The notes under the pieces were generated by a model. It worked only from the letters and a program-made list of their open reading frames with translations. It did no database searches and was not told the origin of the DNA. From Candidatus Methanoperedentaceae archaeon GB37 (GTDB lineage: Archaea; Halobacteriota; Methanosarcinia; Methanosarcinales; EX4572-44), in NCBI GenBank assembly GCA_905171695.1, contig LR991653.1, positions 834,258-898,257 of the forward strand: a DNA stretch of 64,000 nucleotides, written 5' to 3'. Shown here one piece after another: positions 1-7,747 of this stretch (positions within the stretch are counted from its first letter, which is position 1; every line of letters starts with the position of its first letter). The translations under genes were made by a program, and so were the position numbers.

Positions 1-335
1 TCTCCGATGAGCGGATGATCTCCTGTCATGGCAAGGATGTTCTTCACACCGATGCTCCATGCTCCGAGCAGGTCTGACTGGAGGGCGAGTCTGTTGCGGT
101 CTCGGCAGGTTATGTGCAGTATGACCTCGCAACCCTTCTCATGGAGCAGATGTACTGCACCGATCGGTGACATCCTCATGATCGAACGTTGGTTGTCAGG
201 GAGATTCACGGCGTCAACAGAACGCGGGATCAGATCCAGCTCTTCTCTGAGGATGGTGGTGTCAGTGCCTCTGGGCGGTGCCACCTCTGTTGTCACGACA
301 AACTTCCCGGTTTCTATCTTTTTTCTAAAATTCAA
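1..335 (-). CDS. metF: MetF-like methylenetetrahydrofolate reductase, 5' part (runs off left edge)
   Basis: The N-terminal ~111 residues of a MetF-type reductase are present; the rest lies beyond position 1. The reading frame gives KFVVTTEVAPPRGTD near the start, then DAVNLPDNQRS, HITCRDRNR and ILAMTGDHP, which are hallmark segments of the MTHFR TIM barrel. The start is a TTG at 335, chosen because AAGGTG lies about 8 nt upstream and the protein then begins just before the conserved TGKFVVTTE stretch. It lies 19 nt after metV and in the same direction, so the two are probably co-transcribed. The known reaction is reduction of methylene-tetrahydrofolate to the methyl form. In archaea that lack the F420-dependent reductase Mer, a MetF homologue has been proposed to reduce methylene-tetrahydromethanopterin; that role here is inference. 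Confidence 0.85.
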   Translation of the reverse strand, partial: MNFRKKIETGKFVVTTEVAPPRGTDTTILREELDLIPRSVDAVNLPDNQRSIMRMSPIGAVHLLHEKGCEVILHITCRDRNRLALQSDLLGAWSIGVKNILAMTGDHPLIG

Positions 336-354
336 TAGATATTACACCTTTTTG

Positions 355-999
355 TTAGATTTTTTCCAGAATCCCTTCTCGTCTCACCTTCTTTGAATGA
401 TCCTTTGGGGGGTGAAGCTTTGTGAAGACCTTGAGACTTCCGCACTTCTCTGCTTCTTCGTATATCTGTGACCAGACACAACTCCGCTCAATCCCAATCT
501 CACAAGTACCGTCAATTGAGCCTCCGCAGGGTCCATTCTGCAAGCCTTTGGGGCACTGGGCAGTAGGGCAGAGCCCATGGTAGAGGTGTGTGTTGCATTC
601 TGCGCACGCTGCGCACTGTTCGTGTATTATGTATCCGTGGCAGACGCCTCCAATCGAGGTTGTGTCCAGAACCGGGAGCGTCTTCATCTGAGAGGCTTTA
701 GATATCATAGACACACCATTTCCGCATGCCATGACAAGAAGTACCGTGGCATCGTCGATTTCGGGCATTTCACTCACAGTCTCTTCCCACGAGTTGATGC
801 TGCACGCTGTACTTATAACGCGCGAGCCAACCACCCTGAGACCCCTCTCAACAAGACGATGAGAGATCTCTTCCACCTCTCTCTGCCCGCCAACCCGAAG
901 CTTCTCTGCGCACTTGCCGCAACCAACAACAAAGAATGCATCATCCGATGATAGACCCTCAAACAGAACCGCGAGATCCTTCTGTCGTGAGATAATCAT
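355..999 (-). CDS. metV: MetV-like zinc/iron-sulfur partner of MetF (MTHFR C-terminal domain family)
   Basis: This is a 214-residue cysteine-rich protein of the methylene-tetrahydrofolate reductase C-terminal family. The N-terminal half has GCGKCAEKLRVGG and VLLVMACGNG. The C-terminal half carries many cysteines (EQCAACAECNTHLYHGLCP, CPKGLQNGPCGGS, GTCEIGIERSC), consistent with metal or Fe-S binding. In acetogens MetV forms a complex with MetF and feeds it electrons; the tandem order metV-metF fits. An upstream GTG at 1035 keeps the frame open, but I prefer the ATG at 999: it gives the usual MIIS-type N-terminus, and a TATA-like box at 1049-1056 would place transcription start near 1025, downstream of the GTG. 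No strong Shine-Dalgarno precedes the ATG, so the start is uncertain. Confidence 0.8.
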   Translation of the reverse strand: MIISRQKDLAVLFEGLSSDDAFFVVGCGKCAEKLRVGGQREVEEISHRLVERGLRVVGSRVISTACSINSWEETVSEMPEIDDATVLLVMACGNGVSMISKASQMKTLPVLDTTSIGGVCHGYIIHEQCAACAECNTHLYHGLCPTAQCPKGLQNGPCGGSIDGTCEIGIERSCVWSQIYEEAEKCGSLKVFTKLHPPKDHSKKVRREGILEKI

Positions 1000-1048
1000 C
1001 GTTTCAGCGCCTGAAAGAGAAAGGATGTATCTCACTTCTACGATACCA

Positions 1049-1056
1049 TAATTATA
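1049..1056 (-). promoter_or_regulatory. TATA-like box for metV-metF
   Basis: Read on the minus strand this is TATAATTA, about 50 nt before the preferred metV start. It is AT-rich in an otherwise mixed sequence and correctly spaced for a short-leader archaeal transcript. It is predicted only by eye. Confidence 0.4.
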
Positions 1057-1176
1057 GCTTGTGCTTCAAGACCGCACCCAACAACCACATTCACTCCAGA
1101 TGTGAAGCAGCATCTCTCTCTGAGTGGTGTAGATTTCAGGTTGGGAGTGAGTTTACCTGTTTGACTTTCCACCAGC

Positions 1177-1228
1177 AATCATTAGTTACTTAGCTAATAA
1201 TCATTAGTCGAATTGTAAGGTATATATG
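1177..1228 (+). promoter_or_regulatory. Promoter region of the surface-protein block with 10-bp direct repeats
   Basis: The decamer AATCATTAGT occurs at 1177-1186 and again at 1199-1208, 22 bp apart (two helical turns), just upstream of a TATA-like TATATATG at 1221-1228. The gene starts at 1303, so a leader of roughly 50 nt carrying AGGAGGA at 1291-1297 is expected. Two copies on one face of the helix upstream of TATA suggest an activator site. The rest of the 1000-1302 gap shows no coding signal. Confidence 0.45.
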
Positions 1229-1302
1229 CCAGTTAATCCAAAAGACAGGGACAGAGGTCTCGGCTTCTGAATGCAGCTTGGAGATCGTGAAGGAGGAAGA
1301 GA

Positions 1303-2919
1303 ATGAAGAAGAAGATGGCAGCAATTAGTATAGTTAGTATGATCTTCATAATAATGGTAACAACAGCAGTACCTGTAGCGGCACAGGTCGAATGGCCCCA
1401 GTTCCAGAAGGATGAGGTGAATACAGGCATCTGTAATGAGAAAGTGATTGGAAGAAGCGTTAACTGGAACGTGATGACGCACACGAATCAGTGGATGGCT
1501 GCAGGGATAAACGTTGTACCGATCGTTGCAAAGGATGTACCTGATCATGGAGACGTGGTCTTTGTCCTTGACTGCACAGGGAACGTCTCAGGATACAATG
1601 TGACGACAGGCGATCCGATATGGAGTCCACAGTTCACGATGTGCAATGCAGCGGAAGGCTCGTTCGAACTCTCAACCCCCGCATACCATGACGGAATCCT
1701 CTACGTTGCAACGAGCAAAGGAAATCTGAGCGTGGGAGAGGGCAGAGTCACAGCGATCTATGCAAGGAATGGAACGATACGCGAGTACGCATCGGTGGGT
1801 TCGAGCGGTTATCAACTGAACACCCCCATCACATACGCCGACGACAAGATATACGTTGGCAACTGGAAAGGAACAAGCAGTTCAAGTACGGATTATGGCA
1901 CCTACTACTGTCTCAACGCAAGCAACGTGAGCGATTTAATCTGGGAGAGGACAGCACCATATATCACAGGTTACAACGGGGCTGGTGCAGCAATCATCGG
2001 GGATTACATCGTCTATGGCGATGATAAAGCCAACGTCACATGCCTCAACAAGGACGACGGGACGTTCGTAAGCTACTTCAACGTCTCGGAGGAGTTCGGT
2101 ATCACACCGGTTGAGGAGATCAGGTCATCGATCATGTACAACGATGATACAGGCCGGATATACTTCACAGCCAAGAAGAGCACAAGCGCACACGATGGAT
2201 ACGGTGACGGACACCTGTATGCCGTTGAATTTGACAAGACAGACGGCACATTCAACGATACAGGGGATAGCTGGGTCTATGACCTCTGGCACAGCACATC
2301 AACGCCTGTCTACCATGACGGCAGGATCTATGTCGGCGGCGGGCAGAAGATGTACAGCGGCAACTGTCCAGACGGAAAGGTCTGCTGTGTGAATGCGGCA
2401 GACGGATCGCTCATCTGGGAGTGGAACAACACAATCGATCCGCAGGTTGACTGCCTCCGTGTAAAAGCATCACCTGCAATCGCAGTTGATGGCAGCGATC
2501 TCTACATCTATGTCACGAGCAACAACCCGAACGGGAGGTTATACTGCCTCAACGAGAACGGTGAGATGTTGTGGTACTACGAACCATCAGAATCAAGCGA
2601 TAGCGGCGAATACATCTCACAGGGCGCAACGATCTACAACAACTCGGCAGGCGAGATGCGAGTATTCTTCGGGAATGATGCAGGGAAGCTGTATGCGCTC
2701 GATGAAGGAATGTGCGGGGATGTGAACGCTGATGGAACGGTAAACGCATTCGATGTGGCAAAGGTCAGGAAGCGTGCTACAGATCCAAACTATTATTTGA
2801 ATTCACCATGGGCAGCAGATGCTACCGGTGATGGGGCGGTAAACGCATTCGATGTGGCAAAGGTCAGGAAGCGTGCAGCAGATCCAAATTATATCCTGAA
2901 CTGCTGCTGTGATGATTAA
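1303..2919 (+). CDS. Secreted PQQ-like beta-propeller protein with C-terminal dockerin
   Basis: The 538-residue product has a signal peptide (about residues 1-27, ending VPVAAQ). A beta-propeller of the PQQ/quinoprotein-like type covers about residues 30-465, with repeated blades such as VFVLDCTGNVSGYN, ILYVATSKGN, IYVGNWKG and LYCLNENGEMLWYY. A C-terminal dockerin covers about residues 470-535: two F-hand repeats, GDVNADGTVNAFDVAKVRKRA and a near-copy ending in the same words. No catalytic residues are evident; propellers of this kind usually bind ligands or proteins. A strong AGGAGGA precedes the ATG. It is first in a run of seven same-strand surface genes. Dockerins bind cohesins, and five downstream genes carry cohesin modules, so incorporation into that assembly is the natural inference. 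Many N-x-S/T sites suggest glycosylation. Confidence 0.85.
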   Translation: MKKKMAAISIVSMIFIIMVTTAVPVAAQVEWPQFQKDEVNTGICNEKVIGRSVNWNVMTHTNQWMAAGINVVPIVAKDVPDHGDVVFVLDCTGNVSGYNVTTGDPIWSPQFTMCNAAEGSFELSTPAYHDGILYVATSKGNLSVGEGRVTAIYARNGTIREYASVGSSGYQLNTPITYADDKIYVGNWKGTSSSSTDYGTYYCLNASNVSDLIWERTAPYITGYNGAGAAIIGDYIVYGDDKANVTCLNKDDGTFVSYFNVSEEFGITPVEEIRSSIMYNDDTGRIYFTAKKSTSAHDGYGDGHLYAVEFDKTDGTFNDTGDSWVYDLWHSTSTPVYHDGRIYVGGGQKMYSGNCPDGKVCCVNAADGSLIWEWNNTIDPQVDCLRVKASPAIAVDGSDLYIYVTSNNPNGRLYCLNENGEMLWYYEPSESSDSGEYISQGATIYNNSAGEMRVFFGNDAGKLYALDEGMCGDVNADGTVNAFDVAKVRKRATDPNYYLNSPWAADATGDGAVNAFDVAKVRKRAADPNYILNCCCDD

Positions 2920-2955
2920 GAGGCACAGATAGCGATGAAAGGTTGTTACAGGTTC

Positions 2956-2979
2956 GGAGGAGGCGGTTTTCCGTCCTCC
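2956..2979 (+). terminator. Possible stem-loop after the first propeller gene
   Basis: GGAGG...CGG-TTTT-CCG...CCTCC forms an imperfect hairpin 36 nt after the stop codon, followed by a pyrimidine-rich stretch. Archaeal termination depends mostly on T-tracts, so this may be an RNA 3'-end structure rather than a terminator. Confidence 0.3.
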
Positions 2980-3051
2980 ATCTCCATTATTTCCAGTTAT
3001 TTCAAACCATGGTTTAAAAGATCCGAGATGCACGGGGATCTGCCCCACAAA

Positions 3052-3195
3052 TTTTATGAAAGGATCGAAACTTCCTGCCTTTGGCTTGTGTGGGGTACTG
3101 TGGTAAGTGCATCAAAAAGAAGTGGTGCGGTGCAACACACTGGTACTCCCGTAAAGTGCTCAGGTGCTGCACCCACAACCACGGGAGGAAAATAG
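3052..3195 (+). promoter_or_regulatory. TATA-like box and long structured leader of the 3196 gene
   Basis: TTTTATGA at 3052-3059 would put transcription start near 3082, leaving a leader of about 115 nt. That leader is G/C-rich and has complementary words (GGTGC near 3124 with GCACC near 3168; TGTGGGG near 3088 with CCCACA near 3171), which could fold into a multi-stem structure ending just before GGGAGGA and the ATG. It matches no riboswitch class that I recognise. Open frames through it look non-coding. Confidence 0.3.
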
Positions 3196-5832
3196 ATGAA
3201 TATAGGAAGAGAAAGTATAAGTAGATTTGGAAAGGGAGCTAGCGCATCGCTTCTTGCGATGATAATGGTGCTTTCGATAGCTTTGCCGTTGAGTGTTATG
3301 CCTGTTGCAGCAGCAGACCCATTTGAATGGTATCTCGTTCCACAGGATAGCACAGGAACTTACGGAGCAGATACCCTCGTTGAACTAAGGGCTGATATAA
3401 CAAGCACTGAGGTATGGGGGTGTCAGATCGATCTGCACTTCGATACGAGTTGTGTGAATATAACAGATATAGACTTCACAGGCAACCCATTTAGCTATAC
3501 AGACTGGTCATGGCAGTACAACGGCGGTGACGAGTACGTCCGTGTTTACATGGACCAGGGCGGTGCAGGTAATCTGGCTCCAGGCACATATACACTTGCA
3601 ACATACACGCTCCACGGAGAATCTCCAACCTACTGCGTGAGCGACCTTGCGTTCCAGAACAACATTGTATCAACTGATAACGGCGACCCCATCCAGAACT
3701 CCTACACAGACGGCACATACACCTGCGGAACACCACCAGCCCCTGAGTGGCCACAGTTCCACTACGACATCGCAAATACAGGCAACTCACCATCCAATGC
3801 GCCAGATGACAACACCACGAAGTGGATCAGCGATAACATCGGTGCAGTGACATCCTCACAGGCGATGATCGTTGGTGATAAGGTCTTTGTCTATGCCGGC
3901 GATGATCTCTATGCACTGAACAAGGCATCAGGTGCTGTGCTCTGGAACACATCGATCACACCCTCCACAACGTGGGGTGCATGGCAGTCTCCAGGCGTCG
4001 ATGGCGAGAATGTCTTCATCGGTTCTGGTTCGAACGTCTACTGCATGAACGCTGATACCGGTGCCATTGTATGGACGACCACACTCCCAGCTGGCTCGAA
4101 TGGAGCTGCAGATGTATGCGACTCATCTCCAACAATTGCGGACGGGCTTGTATATATCGGGGACCATGTCAACGGAATCTACTATGCACTCGATGAGGCA
4201 ACAGGCGCGATAAGCCACACATACAATGTTGGTGGTAATGCGCAGTCGACCGTTGCAGTGGACGAATCTGAGGGGCTCGTCTTCTTCGGTGATGGTGGAA
4301 ACCAGAACGTTTACTGTGCACTTGCAGCAGCACCAGGAACGATCCAATGGACGACGCCGCTCAGTGGCTATGTTGGTGGATCGGTAGCGATCGACGAGGC
4401 AAACGACATCATCTACCTGACAGCAGGCTCTGACCTGTACGCACTCGAAGAGATGACAGGAAACCTGTATTCTGGATGGACAACAAACCCACAGACAGTC
4501 CTTGCAACCTCAAGCTCGACACCAGCGCTTGCATACGGAAACATCTACGTTTCTTCAGACTGGAGTGCACCAGGTAACACATTCTGCTTCGATGCATCAA
4601 CAGGGGCACTCGTTTGGAGTATAACCGGGTATGGTAGCTGGACGAACTCACCTGCTGCTGCCGATGGAAAGATCTTTACTGGAAAGATCGATACATGGTC
4701 AGGCATGGGAACCGCTGCACTCGACCCAGCAACAGGCGCAACCCTCTGGACATCAACACTTGGAGGATCAGCACCCTCTGTTGCAGAAGATGACAACGGC
4801 GATGGCATGGTTGTTACAGTCGGTGATGACGGCAAGGTCTATGCATTTGGAACGCCTGAATCGGTTGATATTGAGGTTGTTGATCCGACAGAGTGTGTGC
4901 CGCGTCAGTCACAGTTCAACGTGCCGATTGTGATCGATACGCATGGTCTTGAGGTTTACGGCGTTCAGTACGTGCTGTCGTTTAATTCAAGTGTTCTCAG
5001 GGCAGAGACACAGGTTCAGGGAGATTTCCTCTCGGATAGTGGTGCAGACGAGACAATAGTTGTGATCAACACGGTTGACAACACAGCAGGTGAAACAGAG
5101 TACGCAGAGACGAGGAGTAATACCCCTAATGGTATAGCAGGTGCAGGGACGATTGCAACGGTGACGTTCACAGCGATCGGTGATGTCGGATCGAGTACAA
5201 CGCTGAATTTGAGTGAAGTTCTGATCGTGGATAACGATGAAGGCGAGCTAAAGTATGAGATTACGAACAGCACTGTTCAGATCTGCATAAACGAGCCACC
5301 GGTTGCAAACGCGATCGTGTACGATGATTACAACAACGTGGGCTCAAAGTATCTCTGCAAGGTCTACTTCGATGCATCGGCTTCGAACGATCCAGACGGT
5401 AATATTACATACTACAGATGGGACTTTGGAGACGGTGACTACGGAACAGGGATGCTTAAAGAGCATGTATATACCTCATGGAACTGGAACGGACCTGACG
5501 AGCCAGGAGACTACTACGAGCCATTCCATGCATCGCTCACTGTTACAGATGACACACCAGAGCCAGAGACCGGGACAAACACCACATACTTTGATGTGAT
5601 CGTCTACATCGCGGGCGATGCAAACGGTGACGGTATTGTGAACATCATCGACGCCTCAATGGTTGGCCTTGAATGGCAGCACACGTGCACGCCACCAGGC
5701 ACGTGCTGGAGAGACACGACATACGATGGCAGGGCAGACAAAGCAGACCTGAACAACGACCATGAGGTGAACATACTCGACGCAGTGATCATCGGAACAA
5801 CATGGAAGCACACAGCATGGGGGGATGTCTAA
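3196..5832 (+). CDS. Secreted cohesin / beta-propeller / cohesin / PKD / dockerin protein
   Basis: The 878-residue protein has these modules in order: signal peptide to about residue 40; a cohesin-like sandwich (about 44-180, with LVELRADITSTEVWGCQIDLHFD); a PQQ-type beta-propeller (about 182-553, blades such as VFVYAGDDLYALNKASGAVLWN); a second cohesin (about 556-697, GLEVYGVQYVLSFNSSVLRAE); a PKD domain (about 699-802, DPDGNITYYRWDFGDGDYG); and a dockerin (about 805-875, GDANGDGIVNIIDASMVG and ADLNNDHEVNILDAVIIG). Having both cohesin and dockerin on one chain means it can bind a partner and be bound, as adaptor scaffoldins do. Its C-terminal 320 residues closely resemble the whole of the next protein, pointing to tandem duplication. 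The start has GGGAGGA about 8 nt upstream. Confidence 0.85.
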   Translation: MNIGRESISRFGKGASASLLAMIMVLSIALPLSVMPVAAADPFEWYLVPQDSTGTYGADTLVELRADITSTEVWGCQIDLHFDTSCVNITDIDFTGNPFSYTDWSWQYNGGDEYVRVYMDQGGAGNLAPGTYTLATYTLHGESPTYCVSDLAFQNNIVSTDNGDPIQNSYTDGTYTCGTPPAPEWPQFHYDIANTGNSPSNAPDDNTTKWISDNIGAVTSSQAMIVGDKVFVYAGDDLYALNKASGAVLWNTSITPSTTWGAWQSPGVDGENVFIGSGSNVYCMNADTGAIVWTTTLPAGSNGAADVCDSSPTIADGLVYIGDHVNGIYYALDEATGAISHTYNVGGNAQSTVAVDESEGLVFFGDGGNQNVYCALAAAPGTIQWTTPLSGYVGGSVAIDEANDIIYLTAGSDLYALEEMTGNLYSGWTTNPQTVLATSSSTPALAYGNIYVSSDWSAPGNTFCFDASTGALVWSITGYGSWTNSPAAADGKIFTGKIDTWSGMGTAALDPATGATLWTSTLGGSAPSVAEDDNGDGMVVTVGDDGKVYAFGTPESVDIEVVDPTECVPRQSQFNVPIVIDTHGLEVYGVQYVLSFNSSVLRAETQVQGDFLSDSGADETIVVINTVDNTAGETEYAETRSNTPNGIAGAGTIATVTFTAIGDVGSSTTLNLSEVLIVDNDEGELKYEITNSTVQICINEPPVANAIVYDDYNNVGSKYLCKVYFDASASNDPDGNITYYRWDFGDGDYGTGMLKEHVYTSWNWNGPDEPGDYYEPFHASLTVTDDTPEPETGTNTTYFDVIVYIAGDANGDGIVNIIDASMVGLEWQHTCTPPGTCWRDTTYDGRADKADLNNDHEVNILDAVIIGTTWKHTAWGDV

Positions 5833-5878
5833 AAACACTCTCCCTCCATTTTTATTTTTTTAAAAAATGAGGTGAAAA

Positions 5879-6892
5879 ATGATAGAACGCAAACTTTTAA
5901 CAATATCGCTTATCGTTTTCATTGGTATAACCCTGATGGTCACAGCAGCGGGTGCCGCCACCATCGAAGTTGTACCATTAGATCAGGATATACATGAGGG
6001 TGATGAGTTCGCGGTGGATGTTGTGGTTAAGCCGGGGGGTGGTGAGGTCTTTGGTGTTCAGTATCTGCTTGTATTCAATATGAGTGTGGTGAGAGCGGAG
6101 ACGCAGGTTAAGGGTGGATTTCTGACGTCGGATGGTAATGAGTCAGAGGTTGTTGTGAACGCACTTAACAATACTGAAGGTTGGGTTGAGTATTCAGAGA
6201 CGAGAATTAATTCGACGGCTGGTGTAACGGTGAATGGGACGCTTGCAACCGTGACGTTTACAGCAAGAGGTGATAAAGGGGCTTTATCATATCTGAACTT
6301 GAGTGAGGTGATCATGACAGATCTTAGCTTCAGCGTGATCAATTGCACGAGAGTGAATGGTAGTGTCACGATCGCAGAGAATGAGTCACCGGTTGCAAAC
6401 GCAACTGTCTATGATGATTTTAATAATGTTGGGTCAAAGCATCTCTGTAAGGTTTACTTTGATGGTTCGGGATCGCATGATCCGGATGGTGAGATCGCTT
6501 CTTATACTTGGAGCTTTGGAGACGGTACGTATGATACGGGTGTGAGATGTGAGCATGTATATGGATCCTGGAACTGGAATGGTTCTGGTTATGAGCCGTT
6601 TCACGCTTCGCTCACCGTTACAGATGATGGGATTCTCCCGCAGGTGAACACGTCTTACTTTGATGTGGTGGTTTATATTGCTGGTGATGCGAACGGTGAC
6701 GGCACTGTGAATATCGTGGATGCTTCGATCGTTGGCTATGAGTGGGGGAGGTCCTCTTCGCCGCCTGATACGTGCTGGCGAGATCTTCCACTGGGTGAGT
6801 GGGCAGATCGTGCAGATCTCAACAATGATCATGAGGTGAACATCCTTGACATGGTCATCATCGGAACACGGTGGAAGGATACGGCATGGTGA
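5879..6892 (+). CDS. Secreted cohesin / PKD / dockerin protein
   Basis: The 337-residue protein has a signal peptide (1-28, ending AAGA), one cohesin module (about 29-168, GGEVFGVQYLLVFNMSVVRAE), one PKD domain (about 170-268, DPDGEIASYTWSFGDGTYD) and a dockerin (about 272-335, GDANGDGTVNIVDASIVG, ADLNNDHEVNILDMVIIG). Domain order and sequence match the C-terminal third of the preceding gene, so it is a paralogue. GAGGTGA sits 6 nt before the ATG. The gap to the previous stop is 46 nt and AT-rich, so co-transcription is likely. A small cohesin-dockerin chain of this sort could act as a linker that extends or branches an assembly. Confidence 0.85.
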   Translation: MIERKLLTISLIVFIGITLMVTAAGAATIEVVPLDQDIHEGDEFAVDVVVKPGGGEVFGVQYLLVFNMSVVRAETQVKGGFLTSDGNESEVVVNALNNTEGWVEYSETRINSTAGVTVNGTLATVTFTARGDKGALSYLNLSEVIMTDLSFSVINCTRVNGSVTIAENESPVANATVYDDFNNVGSKHLCKVYFDGSGSHDPDGEIASYTWSFGDGTYDTGVRCEHVYGSWNWNGSGYEPFHASLTVTDDGILPQVNTSYFDVVVYIAGDANGDGTVNIVDASIVGYEWGRSSSPPDTCWRDLPLGEWADRADLNNDHEVNILDMVIIGTRWKDTAW

Positions 6893-6970
6893 GATGGATT
6901 ATAATAGAGTTAAGAAGGAAAGATTAGGCTTGTCATGGAATTACAAAGGACGGATAAAGAGGTTTTTGGA

Positions 6971-7747
6971 ATGATGAGACGAGTGTTAATAATGGCAATG
7001 CTTGTGAGCATGATTGTGTTTCCCGCAGTGGCTGATGGTGTCTTGGTAGAGGTCACACCGTCTTCTGTTGACTGTGAGACTGGTGACACGTTCACGGTTG
7101 AGATACTCGTTGATCCAGGAGGATATGAGGTCTATGGTGCACAGTACAATCTGATATTTGACCCATCAGCGCTTGAGTGTGTGAGCCAGACCGCAGGCGA
7201 CTTCCTGACACAGGACGGTGCAAGCTCGATCGAGGTCGTGAACACGATCGACAACACGATTGGTAGGCTTGAGTACGCTGAGACACGGATGGGAGCCGAG
7301 AGCGGTGTCACCGGGGCTGGAACACTTGCACAGGTCACGTTTAAGGTGATAGGTGAGAGTGGATCAAACCTTGAGCTAAAAGATGTGATCGTGAGCAATC
7401 CAAGCGCACAGGAACTGGAGACCTCGGTTGAGGATGGAGTCTGTCTCGTTAATGGAAACACACCAACACCTACACCTACACCTACACCAACGCCGACTGT
7501 AACAGCAACTACAACCGATGCAGGAGAACCGCCAAATCCAACCATAACTGTGACCGAGACCATACCAGAGACACCAGCTGTGACTGTAACAGCAACTGAT
7601 GCAGCTTCAACACCCGAATCGGCAGATACCCCTGCATCCACACCCGAGACTGCAGAAACGGGACCACCAAGATCTGCACCAGGCTTCGGCATCTTCACGA
7701 TATGCGCTATCATCCTCTCGATCTACATCGTTAAAAGGAGGTCTTAA
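6971..7747 (+). CDS. Cell-surface cohesin with PGF-CTERM-type archaeosortase anchor
   Basis: This is a 258-residue product from the preferred ATG at 6971 (GAGGT 7 nt upstream); an upstream in-frame ATG at 6935 would place 12 polar residues before the signal peptide. Modules: signal peptide (1-21), a single cohesin (about 23-164, GYEVYGAQYNLIFDPSALE), then a Thr/Pro-rich linker with a TP microsatellite (about 165-230). The end is SAPGFG, a hydrophobic segment and a basic tail KRRS. The PGFG-hydrophobic-basic end is the signature of PGF-CTERM sorting signals, which are processed by archaeosortase A and lipid-anchored. This makes it the best candidate for a wall-anchored cohesin that receives dockerin proteins. 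It carries no dockerin of its own. Confidence 0.85.
   Translation: MMRRVLIMAMLVSMIVFPAVADGVLVEVTPSSVDCETGDTFTVEILVDPGGYEVYGAQYNLIFDPSALECVSQTAGDFLTQDGASSIEVVNTIDNTIGRLEYAETRMGAESGVTGAGTLAQVTFKVIGESGSNLELKDVIVSNPSAQELETSVEDGVCLVNGNTPTPTPTPTPTPTVTATTTDAGEPPNPTITVTETIPETPAVTVTATDAASTPESADTPASTPETAETGPPRSAPGFGIFTICAIILSIYIVKRRS

Noticed and set aside
2935-3195. 86-codon + strand open frame ending just before the 3196 gene
   Set aside because: No ribosome site, low-complexity Gly/Ser-rich product, and it overlaps the presumed leader; it ends by chance at the next start.
7460-7500. ACACCTACACC-type microsatellite as a phase-variation tract
   Set aside because: It is a hexanucleotide Thr-Pro linker that stays in frame when it changes length, and the same linker occurs at 10075-10110; length variation would alter only stalk length.
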